NCBI GenBank assembly: GCA_963742105.1
Contig: CAVUKN010000007.1
Span: 248,001-312,000 of the forward strand
Reading direction: 5' to 3'
DNA length: 64,000 nucleotides
DNA from: Gp6-AA40 sp963742105
GTDB lineage: Bacteria; Acidobacteriota; Vicinamibacteria; Vicinamibacterales; UBA2999
Shown: piece after piece, positions 1 to 9,021 of the stretch
How positions within the stretch are numbered: the stretch's first letter is position 1
Layout of the letters: each line of letters starts with the position of its first letter
Made by a program: the position numbers and the translations under genes
Notes under the pieces: generated by a model
Told to the model about the DNA's origin: nothing
Database searches by the model: none
What the model saw: the letters and a program-made list of their open reading frames with translations, nothing else

Positions 1-456
1 GTCCAAGAGTACGACGTCGCTTCCAGCGGCGCGCTGATCGTCCTCGACTGGTTCACCTCGGGTCGACACCAGTCGGGAGAGCGCTGGGCCTTCGCCCACT
101 ACGAGTCACGGCTGATCATCCGCGTCGATGGACGTGAACTCGTCCACGATGCGATCGCGCTTCGCGCGGCGGACGGCGACATGTCGCAGCGGCTCGGCCG
201 CTTCGACGTGATCGCGACGCTGGCGATGGTCGGTTCGGGTGTGGCGGCGGAAGCGTCCGCTGTTGCGGCACGGGCGGACGGCGGCGCGCCGGTCAGTCGT
301 GCCCCTCAACTCGCCTCGGCCACATCGCTGCCTGGCGGTGGCTGCGTGGTCCGGATCGCTGGCACCTCGCTCGAATCGGTCACCGCCACGATTCGTGATC
401 TCTTGAGCTTCCTCCCCGACCGTCTCGGCGACTCGCCATGGCAGCGGAAATGGTGA
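1..456 (+). CDS. ureD: Urease accessory protein UreD, C-terminal part (cut by window edge)
   Basis: The window opens inside this gene; about 150 residues are visible, ending at a TGA at 454-456. The visible part has the UreD/UreH pattern of a DWFTSGR segment, then SGERW, then a beta-rich stretch (SRLIIRVDGREL) and a C-terminal TIRDLLSFLPDR helix. UreD binds apo-urease and, with UreF and UreG, forms the nickel-insertion complex in the cytoplasm. It lies 34 bp upstream of the structural urease gene, which fits a ureD-AB-C-F-G operon. The family is clear from motif and context; the N-terminus is not in the window. Confidence 0.88.
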   Translation, partial: VQEYDVASSGALIVLDWFTSGRHQSGERWAFAHYESRLIIRVDGRELVHDAIALRAADGDMSQRLGRFDVIATLAMVGSGVAAEASAVAARADGGAPVSRAPQLASATSLPGGGCVVRIAGTSLESVTATIRDLLSFLPDRLGDSPWQRKW

Positions 457-490
457 AGCTGACCGACGGTTCTCCTGATGGACGACGACG

Positions 491-1234
491 ATGCATCTGA
501 CCCCGCGTGAGATTGACAAACTGCTGCTGCACCAGGCTGGCGTGCTGGCGCAGAAACGCCTGGCGCGTGGACTGCGACTGAACTACGTCGAATCGGTCGC
601 GTTGCTGGCGACCCAGCTTCTTGAACTGGTGCGCGACGGCCGGAGTGTTGCCGAGCTGATGGATCTCGGCCGCCGCATGCTGGGCACACGTGATGTGCTG
701 GACGGCATCCCCGAGATGATCGACGAAGTGCAGGTCGAAGGCACATTTCCGGACGGGACCAAGCTGGTGACCGTCCATCACCCGATCGTGGCGGAGGATG
801 GGGACTTGTCGCTCGCGCTCTACGGGAGCTTCATCGATGTCGACGCCGCCCGGCGCGCGCGGGGAACGTTGTTGCCGGCGGTTGCCGAGGTTGACGGCGT
901 TGGCACCCGTACGACGCTCGCGGGACAGATCGTGCTCAACGAGGGACGCGACGCGATCGAGCTCCAGGTGGCCAACAGCGGCGATCGTCCTATTCAGGTC
1001 GGCAGCCACTATCACTTCGTCGAGACGAATCGCGCGCTGATGTTCGACCGTTCGGCGGCCTACGGCATGCGTCTCGATATTCCGGCCGGAACGGCAGTCC
1101 GTTTCGAACCTGGCGAGATGAAGACAGTCAGGCTGGTAGCAATCGCGGGCGCGAGGATCATTCGTGGCGGCAACGCGTGGGCGAGCGGGCCCGTCGTCGC
1201 CGGCAGAGACCTGTCGCAGGCGGGACGATCGTGA
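491..1234 (+). CDS. ureAB: Urease gamma-beta fusion subunit
   Basis: This 247-residue protein joins the two small urease subunits in one chain. Residues 1-100 are UreA (starts MHLTPREIDKLL, with LNYVES and the LVTVHHPI end). From about residue 130 it is UreB (GQIVLNEGRD, the GSHYHF motif, then IPAGTAVRFEPG and GGNAWASGPV). Fused gamma-beta subunits are known from Helicobacter and several other lineages. The protein forms the structural core with UreC and hydrolyses urea to ammonia and carbamate. Its TGA overlaps the GTG of ureC (GTGA), which indicates translational coupling. Start: ATG at 491; the upstream ribosome-binding signal is weak. Confidence 0.95.
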   Translation: MHLTPREIDKLLLHQAGVLAQKRLARGLRLNYVESVALLATQLLELVRDGRSVAELMDLGRRMLGTRDVLDGIPEMIDEVQVEGTFPDGTKLVTVHHPIVAEDGDLSLALYGSFIDVDAARRARGTLLPAVAEVDGVGTRTTLAGQIVLNEGRDAIELQVANSGDRPIQVGSHYHFVETNRALMFDRSAAYGMRLDIPAGTAVRFEPGEMKTVRLVAIAGARIIRGGNAWASGPVVAGRDLSQAGRS

Positions 1235-2947
1235 GTCACCGGATCGACCGGCGGCACTATGCCGACATCTATGGACCGACGACCGGCGATCGAGTGCGGT
1301 TGGGCGACACCGGGCTGATTGCCGAGGTCGAGAACGACGCCACGGTGTACGGCGACGAGTGCAAGTTCGGCGGCGGCAAGGTGCTGCGCGACGGCATGGG
1401 CCAGGCGGCAGGAATCACCGACGACCGCGCCCTCGACTGCGTCATCACCAACGCGTTGATCATCGACTGGACGGGCATCCGGAAGGCGGACATCGGCATC
1501 AAGGGTGGCCGAATCGCGGGTATCGGGAAAGCCGGCAATCCCGATGTCATGGCCGGGGTCGACAGCGGCATGGTCGTCGGTGTCACCACCGAGGCGATCG
1601 CGGGTGAAGGGTTGATCGTGACCGCCGGCGGGATCGACTCCCACATCCACTTCATTTCGCCGCAGCAGGCGTATGAGGCGCTGGCGAGCGGCGTGACGAC
1701 GTTCATTGGCGGAGGCACGGGTCCGGCGACCGGCACCAACGCGACGACATGCACGCCGGGCGCGCGTCACATCGAGCTGATGCTGCAGGCGACCGACGCG
1801 CTGCCGATGAATTTCGGATTTCTCGGCAAAGGCAACACGTCGCTCCCCGAGGGCATCGAGGAACAGATTCGCGCCGGCGCGATCGGCCTGAAGCTGCACG
1901 AGGACTGGGGATCGACCCCAGCGGCGATCGACTGCTGCCTGACGGAGGCTGAGCGTCTGGACGTGCAGGTGGCGATCCACACGGACACGTTGAACGAATC
2001 CGGCTACGTGGACGACTCGATTGCTGCCTTCAAAGGCAGGACGATCCATACCTACCACACGGAGGGTGCCGGCGGCGGCCACGCTCCTGACATCATCCGT
2101 GTCTGCGGTGAGCCGAACGTGCTGCCCAGTTCCACCAACCCGACGCGCCCGTACACCATCAACACACTCGACGAGCACCTCGACATGCTCATGGTGTGTC
2201 ATCACCTCGACAAGAACATGCCGGAAGACGTGGCCTTCGCCGAGAGCCGGATTCGTGGTGAGACGATTGCCGCCGAGGACGTCCTGCACGACCTGGGCGC
2301 GATCAGCATGATGTCGAGCGACAGCCAGGCGATGGGGCGTGTCGGTGAGGTGATCTGTCGCACGTGGCAGACGGCGGACAAGATGCGGTCGGAACGCGGC
2401 ACGTTGGCAGGCGAGCGTGCAGGCTGCGACAACCTGCGCATCCGCCGCTACATTGCCAAGTACACGATCAATCCGGCGCTGACCCACGGCATCGCGCACG
2501 AAGTGGGATCTGTCGAAGTTGGCAAACTCGCCGACCTGGTGCTCTGGAAACCGGCGTTCTTCGGCGTCAAGCCCGAGCTGGTGCTCAAGGGTGGCTTCAT
2601 CGCCTGGGCGCAGATGGGTGATCCGAACGCGTCGATTCCGACGCCGCAGCCGCTCTTCATGCGCCCGATGTTCGGCGCGTACGGCCGCGCCACCGGTGCG
2701 ACCTCACTGGCGTTCGTGTCACAGCTCGCGCTGGAGCGCGGAGGCCTTCGACCGGTATGGCCTCGTCAAGCGCGCATCGGCGGTGCGTGGCTGCCGGACG
2801 GTCACCAAGCGCGACATGAAGCTGAACGACGCGCTTCCGCGCATTCGGGTCGACGCGGAAAGTTACGTCGTGACCGCCGATGGCGAGGAGCTGCGCGCCA
2901 AGCCGGCAACAGTGCTGCCGCTGGCGCAACGCTATTTCCTGTTCTGA
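1231..2947 (+). CDS. ureC: Urease alpha subunit (catalytic), one frameshift near 2738
   Basis: Catalytic nickel subunit of urease. Starting at GTG 1231, the metal ligands are visible: HIH at residues 138-140, the lysine to be carbamylated in GLKLHEDWG (K221), histidines in AIHTDT and YHTEGAGGGH, and the flap cysteine-histidine in MVCHHLDKN (C323, H324). The frame breaks near 2735-2742. The C-terminal 70 residues (FDRYGLVKRA through LPLAQRYFLF) continue in the next frame and end at TGA 2945-2947. One extra base explains this, because both sides match the family without a gap. A sequencing indel is more likely than a true null, since every other urease gene here is intact. The start overlaps the ureAB stop. 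Confidence 0.93.
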
Positions 2948-2959
2948 GAGCCCGGGACT

Positions 2960-3616
2960 ATGAGCGACTGGTTGACCTGGCAGATCATCGACTCGGCGTT
3001 CCCGACCGGGGGGTTCGCGCACTCGTGTGGCCTCGAAGCCGCGTGGCAGCACGGTGAGATTCGTGACGCCGGGGATCTTCGCCACTTTCTGCACGCGTCG
3101 GTTCAGCAGGCCGCCTTCGGCAGCCTTCCGCTGGTCAACGCCGCCTATCGCGATCCCGACCGTCTCGAACGCCTGGACGCGCGTGCCGAGGCCTTTCTGC
3201 TGAACCCCGTCGCCAATCGCGCCAGCCGCATCCAGGGTCGGACGCTCGTCGCCACCGTCGCACGGGTGTGGCCGTCTCCCGCGGTGACCGCACTCTCAGG
3301 TCGAGCCGCGCGCACCTGTGCCCATGCCGCACCGCTGACGGGTGCGGTGTTCGGCGCCATCGGGCTGCCGTTGACGACGGTCCAGCAAGTCGTGCTGTTC
3401 GGGACCGCGCGCAGTATCCTGGCCGCCGCGGTGCGCCTGGGGATCGCCGGCAGCTTCGAGGCGCAGCAGCTGCAGGCGCGGTGCGCGCCATGGCTCGATG
3501 AGTTGCTGCACCGCGGCGCGACGCTCGATGTCGAAGACCTGGTTCAGACGTCGCCGATTGCCGACATCCTCCAGGCGCGCCACGATCGTTTGTATTCGCG
3601 CCTGTTTCAATCCTGA
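2960..3616 (+). CDS. ureF: Urease accessory protein UreF
   Basis: 218 residues, the normal UreF length. It is all-helical with the family's opening (IDSAFPTGGFAHS), NPVANRASR and HAAPLTGAVFG blocks and the basic C-terminal tail. UreF bridges UreD and UreG in the GTP-dependent nickel-loading complex. It starts 12 bp after ureC and is followed 24 bp later by ureG. No ureE lies between ureC and ureF, so nickel delivery may rely on UreG alone or on a ureE outside the window. Confidence 0.94.
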   Translation: MSDWLTWQIIDSAFPTGGFAHSCGLEAAWQHGEIRDAGDLRHFLHASVQQAAFGSLPLVNAAYRDPDRLERLDARAEAFLLNPVANRASRIQGRTLVATVARVWPSPAVTALSGRAARTCAHAAPLTGAVFGAIGLPLTTVQQVVLFGTARSILAAAVRLGIAGSFEAQQLQARCAPWLDELLHRGATLDVEDLVQTSPIADILQARHDRLYSRLFQS

Positions 3617-3640
3617 TTCATCGCCGAACGGAGTCCGTTG

Positions 3641-4375
3641 ATGCACTACTTGCGCCCTGACCACACACCTGCACGTGAGGATGCAGAACCTGAAGGTCCG
3701 GGAGTGTTCGAACAACGGCACGCGCCACTGCGGCGAGACTATCGCGAGCGGGCGTACACCATCGGTATTGGCGGGCCGGTCGGGAGCGGCAAGACGGCGT
3801 TGCTCCTCGCGCTGTGCCGGTTGTTGCGCGACGACTACAACATCGCGGTCGTCACCAACGACATCTTCACGCGTGAGGACGCCGAATTCCTGGTGCGTCA
3901 CCAGGCGCTGTCGTCCGATCGGATCAAAGCCGTCGAAACCGGCGGGTGCCCGCATACCGCCGTCCGCGACGACATCAGCCAGAATCTCGACGCCCTCGGA
4001 CAGCTCATGGTCAAGTTCCTGCCGCAACTGCTGTTCGTGGAGAGCGGTGGCGACAACCTCGCGGCGCAATTCAGCCGCGAACTCGCCGACTTCACCATTT
4101 ACGTGATCGACGTATCCGGCGGTGACAAGATCCCGCGAAAGGGCGGACCCGGCATTACGCAGTCGGACCTGTTGGTCATCAACAAGACCGATCTCGCGAC
4201 GCTGGTCGGCGCCGACCTTGGCGTGATGGAGCGTGATGCCCGCAGGATGCGGGGAGACGGTCCGTTCCTCTTCGCGCAGGTGATCAACGGCATCGGGGTG
4301 CGTGAGATCGCGGCCGGCATGCTGGAGCAATGGCGGAAGGCGCTGCGGCAGAGCCAACAAACGACGGCGGGTTGA
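3641..4375 (+). CDS. ureG: Urease accessory GTPase UreG
   Basis: SIMIBI-class GTPase that powers nickel insertion into urease. The P-loop GPVGSGKT lies at about residues 45-52, followed by VVTNDIFTREDAEF, the metal-binding CPH of ETGGCPHTAVRDD, VESGGDNL and the NKTD base-recognition motif. I chose ATG 3641 over the in-frame TTG three bases upstream because an ACGGAG ribosome-binding site sits about 8 bp before it. The extra 40 N-terminal residues hold three histidines but no true His-rich tail of the kind that can replace UreE. This is the last gene of the urease operon; a palindromic repeat block follows. Confidence 0.95.
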   Translation: MHYLRPDHTPAREDAEPEGPGVFEQRHAPLRRDYRERAYTIGIGGPVGSGKTALLLALCRLLRDDYNIAVVTNDIFTREDAEFLVRHQALSSDRIKAVETGGCPHTAVRDDISQNLDALGQLMVKFLPQLLFVESGGDNLAAQFSRELADFTIYVIDVSGGDKIPRKGGPGITQSDLLVINKTDLATLVGADLGVMERDARRMRGDGPFLFAQVINGIGVREIAAGMLEQWRKALRQSQQTTAG

Positions 4376-4385
4376 ACTAACCACA

Positions 4386-4568
4386 ACTTCCAACCCCCAA
4401 CTCTCAACTCCCAACTTCCAAATTCCCACGCGCAACGCCAAACGACGGACGCGTGACCAAATGCCGGATGGCCGCTTGGCGGCTTGCGGAACTGGCAGTT
4501 GGGAATTGGGAGTTTGGGATTGAGCGTTGGGAGTTGGTCAAGCCTCAGTCGTTGGGAGTTGGGAGTTG
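4386..4568. repeat. Word-tandem inverted repeat (GGGAGTT family) between convergent genes
   Basis: The left side is built of AACTCCCAACT-type words and the right side of TTGGGAGTTGGGA words, so the block folds into a long imperfect hairpin. It lies between ureG and a convergent methyltransferase gene and touches the latter's stop codon. The same words recur at 8917-9018 and 37820-37955. It probably serves both operons as a bidirectional transcription stop, though there is no U-tract. Confidence 0.75.
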
Positions 4569-5312
4569 TCACATCTTCCGCCCAATCGCAAACAGCGAAA
4601 CCCCGAACGGCAGATCCGTGACGCGAAGCATCGTCTTCTCGACTCGCAGCAACCCGAGAAGGAGGGAGTTGATCGGTTCGCCGGTGTCCTCGACGTCCGA
4701 CTTGGCGAACTCAGGCTGGCGGGAGCGCTGGAGCAGCCGCAGCAGGACGATCGGCGGGAAGAGCAGTGTGTTGAGATACGTGACACGGAGCGGCGCGAAT
4801 CCGGCCGCTCGCAGCATCGCCTCGGTCCCGGCCTTGTCGAAGCGCTTGCGGATGTTGACGGCGACGTCGTGCCAGCCGCGCGCGACCGCCATCGCCGGTT
4901 CGCGAAAGGCGATGATTCCACCCGGCCGGAGCGTGTCCGCCATGCCGCTGAGGATCGGCACGTGCTGGTCGGGTTCCGCCTGGCATAGCACGTCGAACAT
5001 CGTCAGCAGATCGAGCGAGGCGCCGGGCTGCCCGAGTTCTTCCATGCTGCCGGGTGAGACGTCGAGCCCCTTCTGGCGGCAGTAGTCGACACACAGCGGA
5101 TCGATGTCGATGCCCCTGGCCCTGCCGTAGTGACTGAGGCGAAGCAGGTTGCCGCCGGTGCCGCAGCCGACGTCGAGGATATCGAGCGGTGCGCGGCGGG
5201 CGATGAACGGCTCGAGCAGGGAGAAACAGACCTCGCGGGTGCCGCGGTACCACCACTGACGCTGCTCGACCGCGGCGATCTTGTGAATTTCGTCTTCGGT
5301 CAAAGCGGGCAT
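4569..5312 (-). CDS. Class I SAM-dependent methyltransferase
   Basis: 247 residues with a Rossmann methyltransferase core: motif I DILDVGCGTGGN at about residues 44-55, acidic motif II GIDIDP, motif IV DLLTMFDVL and a LRPGGIIAFREP post-motif. The N-terminal QRQWWYRGTRE stretch and the C-terminal hydrophobic helices (LNTLLFPPIVLLRLL) match the Methyltransf_11 group often found with glycolipid or polyprenyl pathways. The substrate cannot be told from sequence. It is transcribed alone, convergent to ureG and divergent from the ABC transporter at 5415. Confidence 0.85.
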   Translation of the reverse strand: MPALTEDEIHKIAAVEQRQWWYRGTREVCFSLLEPFIARRAPLDILDVGCGTGGNLLRLSHYGRARGIDIDPLCVDYCRQKGLDVSPGSMEELGQPGASLDLLTMFDVLCQAEPDQHVPILSGMADTLRPGGIIAFREPAMAVARGWHDVAVNIRKRFDKAGTEAMLRAAGFAPLRVTYLNTLLFPPIVLLRLLQRSRQPEFAKSDVEDTGEPINSLLLGLLRVEKTMLRVTDLPFGVSLFAIGRKM

Positions 5313-5414
5313 TATAAGCCGTAGAATTTCGGCGGTTGCCGTGGAGCGGGCTTGTCGGGTCCGCGTTTCGAGTTTGTCCGGCTCGCGCGATGTTCTAGTC
5401 CGCCGTACGAAACT

Positions 5415-7224
5415 ATGACGAGCGACGATCGTCCTGACACGCTGCCGCCGTTGCCGCCGGCGCTATCGTCGATGTGGCGGCTGTGCAAGCTCGGATACCG
5501 TCACGAGCCGAAGCTGATGCTCGTGGCCTTCGTGCTGTCGCAGGTGGCGGCGCTGCCCGACGCGCTGCTCGCGTTATGGCTGATGGTCCTCGGCAACGCC
5601 GTGGTCAACCGGAACGCCACGCTCATCCTCGTCGCCGCGATGGGCCTGGGTGTCTCGGCGACCGCGACCTGGTTCCTGATGACCGTCAGCATGCGCGTGC
5701 AGCGGCGTTTCCGGGACAAGGTCACGATTGCGCTCGAAGCGCATGTCGCCAGGCTGCAGGCCTCGATCGTGACCGTGGCGCACCACGAACGTCCGGACTA
5801 TCTCGATCGCCTGGCCATGCTGCGCGATCAGGTGTTCGTCCTCGATCACATGTACATGTCGCTGTTCACGACGTGTGGCTGGATCCTCCGGCTCGCCGTG
5901 ACCGTGGCCCTGCTCGCCTCCATCCACCCGGCGCTGGTACTGCTGCTCGTGTTCGCGATTCCCACCGTCTACACGTCGACATGGCGGCCGGCGGTCGAAC
6001 GCAAAGTGGCGGAACGCAGCGCGCAGCCGAACCGACTGGCTCGACATCTCTTCACCCTGGCCACCACGGCGTCACCTGGAAAGGAGGTCAGAGTCACGCG
6101 CATTGGCGACCGTCTGGTGCGGGACCGCCGCGCCGCGTGGGAGCGAGGCTACGGTCCGATGTCGGCCGAGCGCTGGCGTACCGCAGCGTGGCACACGGCG
6201 GCATGGGCGATTTTCGGAGCGGGGTATGTGGGCGCCATCGTCTTCGTCGCGTGGGGGCTGCGCGCGCCGGCGGGGTCGGTGCTGCTGGTGCTCGCCGCCG
6301 GCTCACGGCTGTCGGCGTACATCGGCGCAACCGTGGGCGAGCTCGGCTTTCTCCGCGGCTTCTGGATGGACGGGTCGCGTCGCCTTGCGTGGCTCGAGGA
6401 TTTCGCCGCCGCGTCGGCAGCAGCCGCCGATCTTCCCGTTCCCGACACGATTACGGGCGGCATCACCTTCGACCATGTCTCGTTTGCGTATCCCGGCACC
6501 TCCCGGCTGGTGCTCGAGGATGTCTCGCTCACGCTGCCGGCGGGAGCCATCGTGGCGATCGTCGGCGAAAACGGCGCCGGCAAGACGACGCTCGTCAAGC
6601 TGCTGGCGAGGATGTACGACCCTACGTCGGGAGCCATCCTGGTGGATGGGCAGCCGCTGGCGCGGATTCCGGCCGAGCCCTGGCGTGAGCGGCTGGCCGG
6701 AGCGTTCCAGGACTTCGTGCGATTCGAGTTCACGGCGCAGCACAGCGTGGGGCTCGGTGATCTGAGCCGCCTCGACGTCGAGCCGGCCGTTGTCGCCGCC
6801 GTCGCGCCGCGCCGGCGCGACCGACGTGATGGAGAAGCTGCCCTCCGGGCTGGGCACACAGCTCGGACCGACGTGGCCGGGCGGTGTGGACGTGTCGTTC
6901 GGCCAGTGGCAGAAGCTGGCCCTGGCCAGGGGTTTCATGCGCGACCAGCCGCTGCTGCTGGTCCTCGACGAACCGACTGCCGCGCTGGATGCCGAGACCG
7001 AGCATGCGTTGTTCGAGCGATACGCTCAGGCGGCACGCGGCCCGGATGCACACGGTCGCATAACCGTGCTCGTTTCTCACCGGTTTTCCACCGTCCGGAT
7101 GGCCGATTTCATCGTCGTTCTCGACGGGTCCAGGGTGGTGGAGTCGGGAAGTCATGAGCAGCTGATGGCGCGACAAGGCCGCTACGCGGAGCTGTATCGA
7201 ATCCAGGCACGGTCGTACCAGTAG
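5415..7224 (+). CDS. ABC transporter, fused permease and ATPase, one frameshift near 6806
   Basis: About 600 residues: an N-terminal membrane domain with several hydrophobic segments (residues ~25-330), then an ATPase with Walker A GENGAGKTT, a signature region reading SFGQWQKLALAR (SFGQWQ replaces the usual LSGGQ), Walker B LLLVLDEPT and the H-loop VLVSHR. The frame breaks near 6806 in a GC-rich CGCGCCGCGCC run. Dropping one C joins VAAVA to RRAGATDVMEKL with no loss. The ATG at 5415 is preferred over an upstream TTG at 5352. The substrate is unknown; the degenerate signature motif is shared by a subgroup of Acidobacteria/Chloroflexi exporters. It stands alone, upstream of the S41 protease. 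Confidence 0.85.
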
Positions 7225-7272
7225 CGGACCGGCCGGAAATCAGCGAGAATTCTTCACGCTCTTTTATCGGGG

Positions 7273-8904
7273 ATGTTCATGCGTCGAGCCCGTTCCGCGT
7301 CGGTAGCCGTCCTCATTCCCCTCTGCGTCTTTGCCGTGGCGTTCTTCGGACGCCAGGCGCTCGACGCCCAGGACCGGGTGTCGCAGGAATACCAGGTCTT
7401 CACGACGGCGCTGCGCGCCGTCGAGGATCAGTACGCGGGCGACACCAAGTCGGACGAGCTGATTTACGGCGCGATTAGCGGCCTGCTTGGGACGCTCGAC
7501 CCCCACTCGCATTTCGAGGATCCCAAGTCCTACGCCCAGAGCCGCGAGCGGCAGGAAGGGCGCTACTACGGACTCGGCATCGCCATCCGCCAGCAGAACG
7601 GTGACGTGATTGTCGGCAGCGTCTACGAGGGGGCGCCGGCGTATGAGGCGGGAATCCGGCGCGGGGACGTGATTGCCGCCATTGAGGGCGAAGATACCAA
7701 AGGCTGGGGAAGCGATCGGGTGGTCGGCCGGCTGCGCGGTCCACGCGGCAGCTTCGTCAATATCGCCGTCCGTCGCGCCGGCTTCGACAAGCCGATCGAT
7801 CTGCGCGTGCGTCGCGACGAAGTTCACATCCCCACCGTGTCGGTGGCGGTCATGCTCGACGCGACCACGGGCTACATCAAGGTGGAGCAGTTCGGCGAGA
7901 ACACCGATCCGGAACTCGGCCGGGCTCTGGCCGACCTGACCAAGAAGGGGATGAAGCGGCTGGTGTTCGACCTCCGGGGCAACCCGGGAGGCGTCCTGCC
8001 GCAGGCCATTCTCGTCGCCAACCGGTTCCTGCCGCGCGGCTCGATGATCGTCTACACGCGGGGACGCGTATCGGATTCGGCCCAGGACTACCGGGCAACC
8101 GAGCAGAGCGCGTATCTGTCGCTGCCGATGGTCACCCTCGTCAATCGCAACAGCGCCAGCGCGTCTGAGATCGTGTCGGGCGCCCTTCAGGATCACGATC
8201 GTTCGGTCATCGTCGGGGAAACGACCTTCGGCAAGGCGCTGGTCCAGTCGGTCTATCGCGTCAGCGGCGGAGCCGGGGCGGCAATTACGACGGCTCGCTA
8301 TTACACGCCAAGCGGCCGCCTCATCCAGCGTCCCTGGGATACGACCTTTGACGAGTACCTGACCTACACGTCGCGGGATCAGGACGCCGACAAGGTGCAT
8401 CGCACCGAAGATCTCAAGCGGACCGACTCGGGCCGACCGGTCTACAGCGGCGGCGGCATCGAGCCGGATCGCCGTTTTGCCGGTACCGTGGACGGCTTCA
8501 GTCCAACGCCGTTCGCGCGAACGATTCTGGCGCGGGGCCTCTTCGATCAGTTCGCGGAGCGATTCCGCCGCACCGGTGACACGCGGCTCTCAGGTGCGGT
8601 CGGCGGTACGCAGCAGGAAGTGGGCGCCGGCTTCGCGGTGTCCGACGCGACGATCACCGAATTCAGGAATCTCGTCCGCCAGACGGCGCTGAAGTTCGAC
8701 GACAAGGCCTGGCAGACGGATCTGCCGTTCATCAGCGCCGAAGTGCAGAAGGAGATCGACACCGACCTGTTCGGTGTTACGGTGGCCTACGAGCACCTCG
8801 CCAAGCGCGATCCTCAGTTGGGATTCGCGATCGAGCAGTTCCCGGAGGCGGAGCGGTTGCTCACGCTGAGCACGGCGGCCGCACCCAAGCGCGGCTCGCT
8901 CTAG
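7273..8904 (+). CDS. S41 family C-terminal processing peptidase
   Basis: 543 residues: an N-terminal signal anchor (VAVLIPLCVFAVAFF), an N-terminal helical domain (LIYGAISGLLGTLDPHS), a PDZ domain at about 95-180 (YYGLGIAIRQ, GIRRGDVIAAI) and the S41 catalytic core. The catalytic Ser is in NRNSASASEIVSGAL and the general-base Lys in GETTFGKALVQ, which is the Ser-Lys dyad of CtpA/Prc. The 120-residue C-terminal extension is typical of Acidobacteria copies. It acts in the periplasm on exposed protein C-termini. Two ATGs (7273, 7279) are possible; the first is taken. Confidence 0.93.
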   Translation: MFMRRARSASVAVLIPLCVFAVAFFGRQALDAQDRVSQEYQVFTTALRAVEDQYAGDTKSDELIYGAISGLLGTLDPHSHFEDPKSYAQSRERQEGRYYGLGIAIRQQNGDVIVGSVYEGAPAYEAGIRRGDVIAAIEGEDTKGWGSDRVVGRLRGPRGSFVNIAVRRAGFDKPIDLRVRRDEVHIPTVSVAVMLDATTGYIKVEQFGENTDPELGRALADLTKKGMKRLVFDLRGNPGGVLPQAILVANRFLPRGSMIVYTRGRVSDSAQDYRATEQSAYLSLPMVTLVNRNSASASEIVSGALQDHDRSVIVGETTFGKALVQSVYRVSGGAGAAITTARYYTPSGRLIQRPWDTTFDEYLTYTSRDQDADKVHRTEDLKRTDSGRPVYSGGGIEPDRRFAGTVDGFSPTPFARTILARGLFDQFAERFRRTGDTRLSGAVGGTQQEVGAGFAVSDATITEFRNLVRQTALKFDDKAWQTDLPFISAEVQKEIDTDLFGVTVAYEHLAKRDPQLGFAIEQFPEAERLLTLSTAAAPKRGSL

Positions 8905-8916
8905 TCAGAGCGAAGA

Positions 8917-9018
8917 GCACTAACAACTCCCAACCGGCTTCGCCGAGTCCAACTCTCAACTCCCAACAAGCTGGCTGTATCGTTGGGAGTCGGCTTCTTG
9001 GGAGGAGTTGGGAGTTGA
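8917..9018. repeat. GGGAGTT-family inverted repeat between convergent genes
   Basis: CAACTCCCAAC words on the left pair with TTGGGAGT words on the right, giving a hairpin between the S41 protease gene and the convergent PEGA gene. It is the same family as at 4386-4568 and is a likely shared terminator. Confidence 0.7.
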
Positions 9019-9021
9019 TAT

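Noticed and set aside
1060..2499. Long antisense reading frame opposite ureC
   Set aside because: Shadow of a GC-rich gene; no family motif, and ureC on the other strand is certain.
1..4375. Urease as the last step of the local purine pathway
   Set aside because: The operon encodes the ureidoglycine aminohydrolase/UAH route, which releases ammonia directly and not urea.
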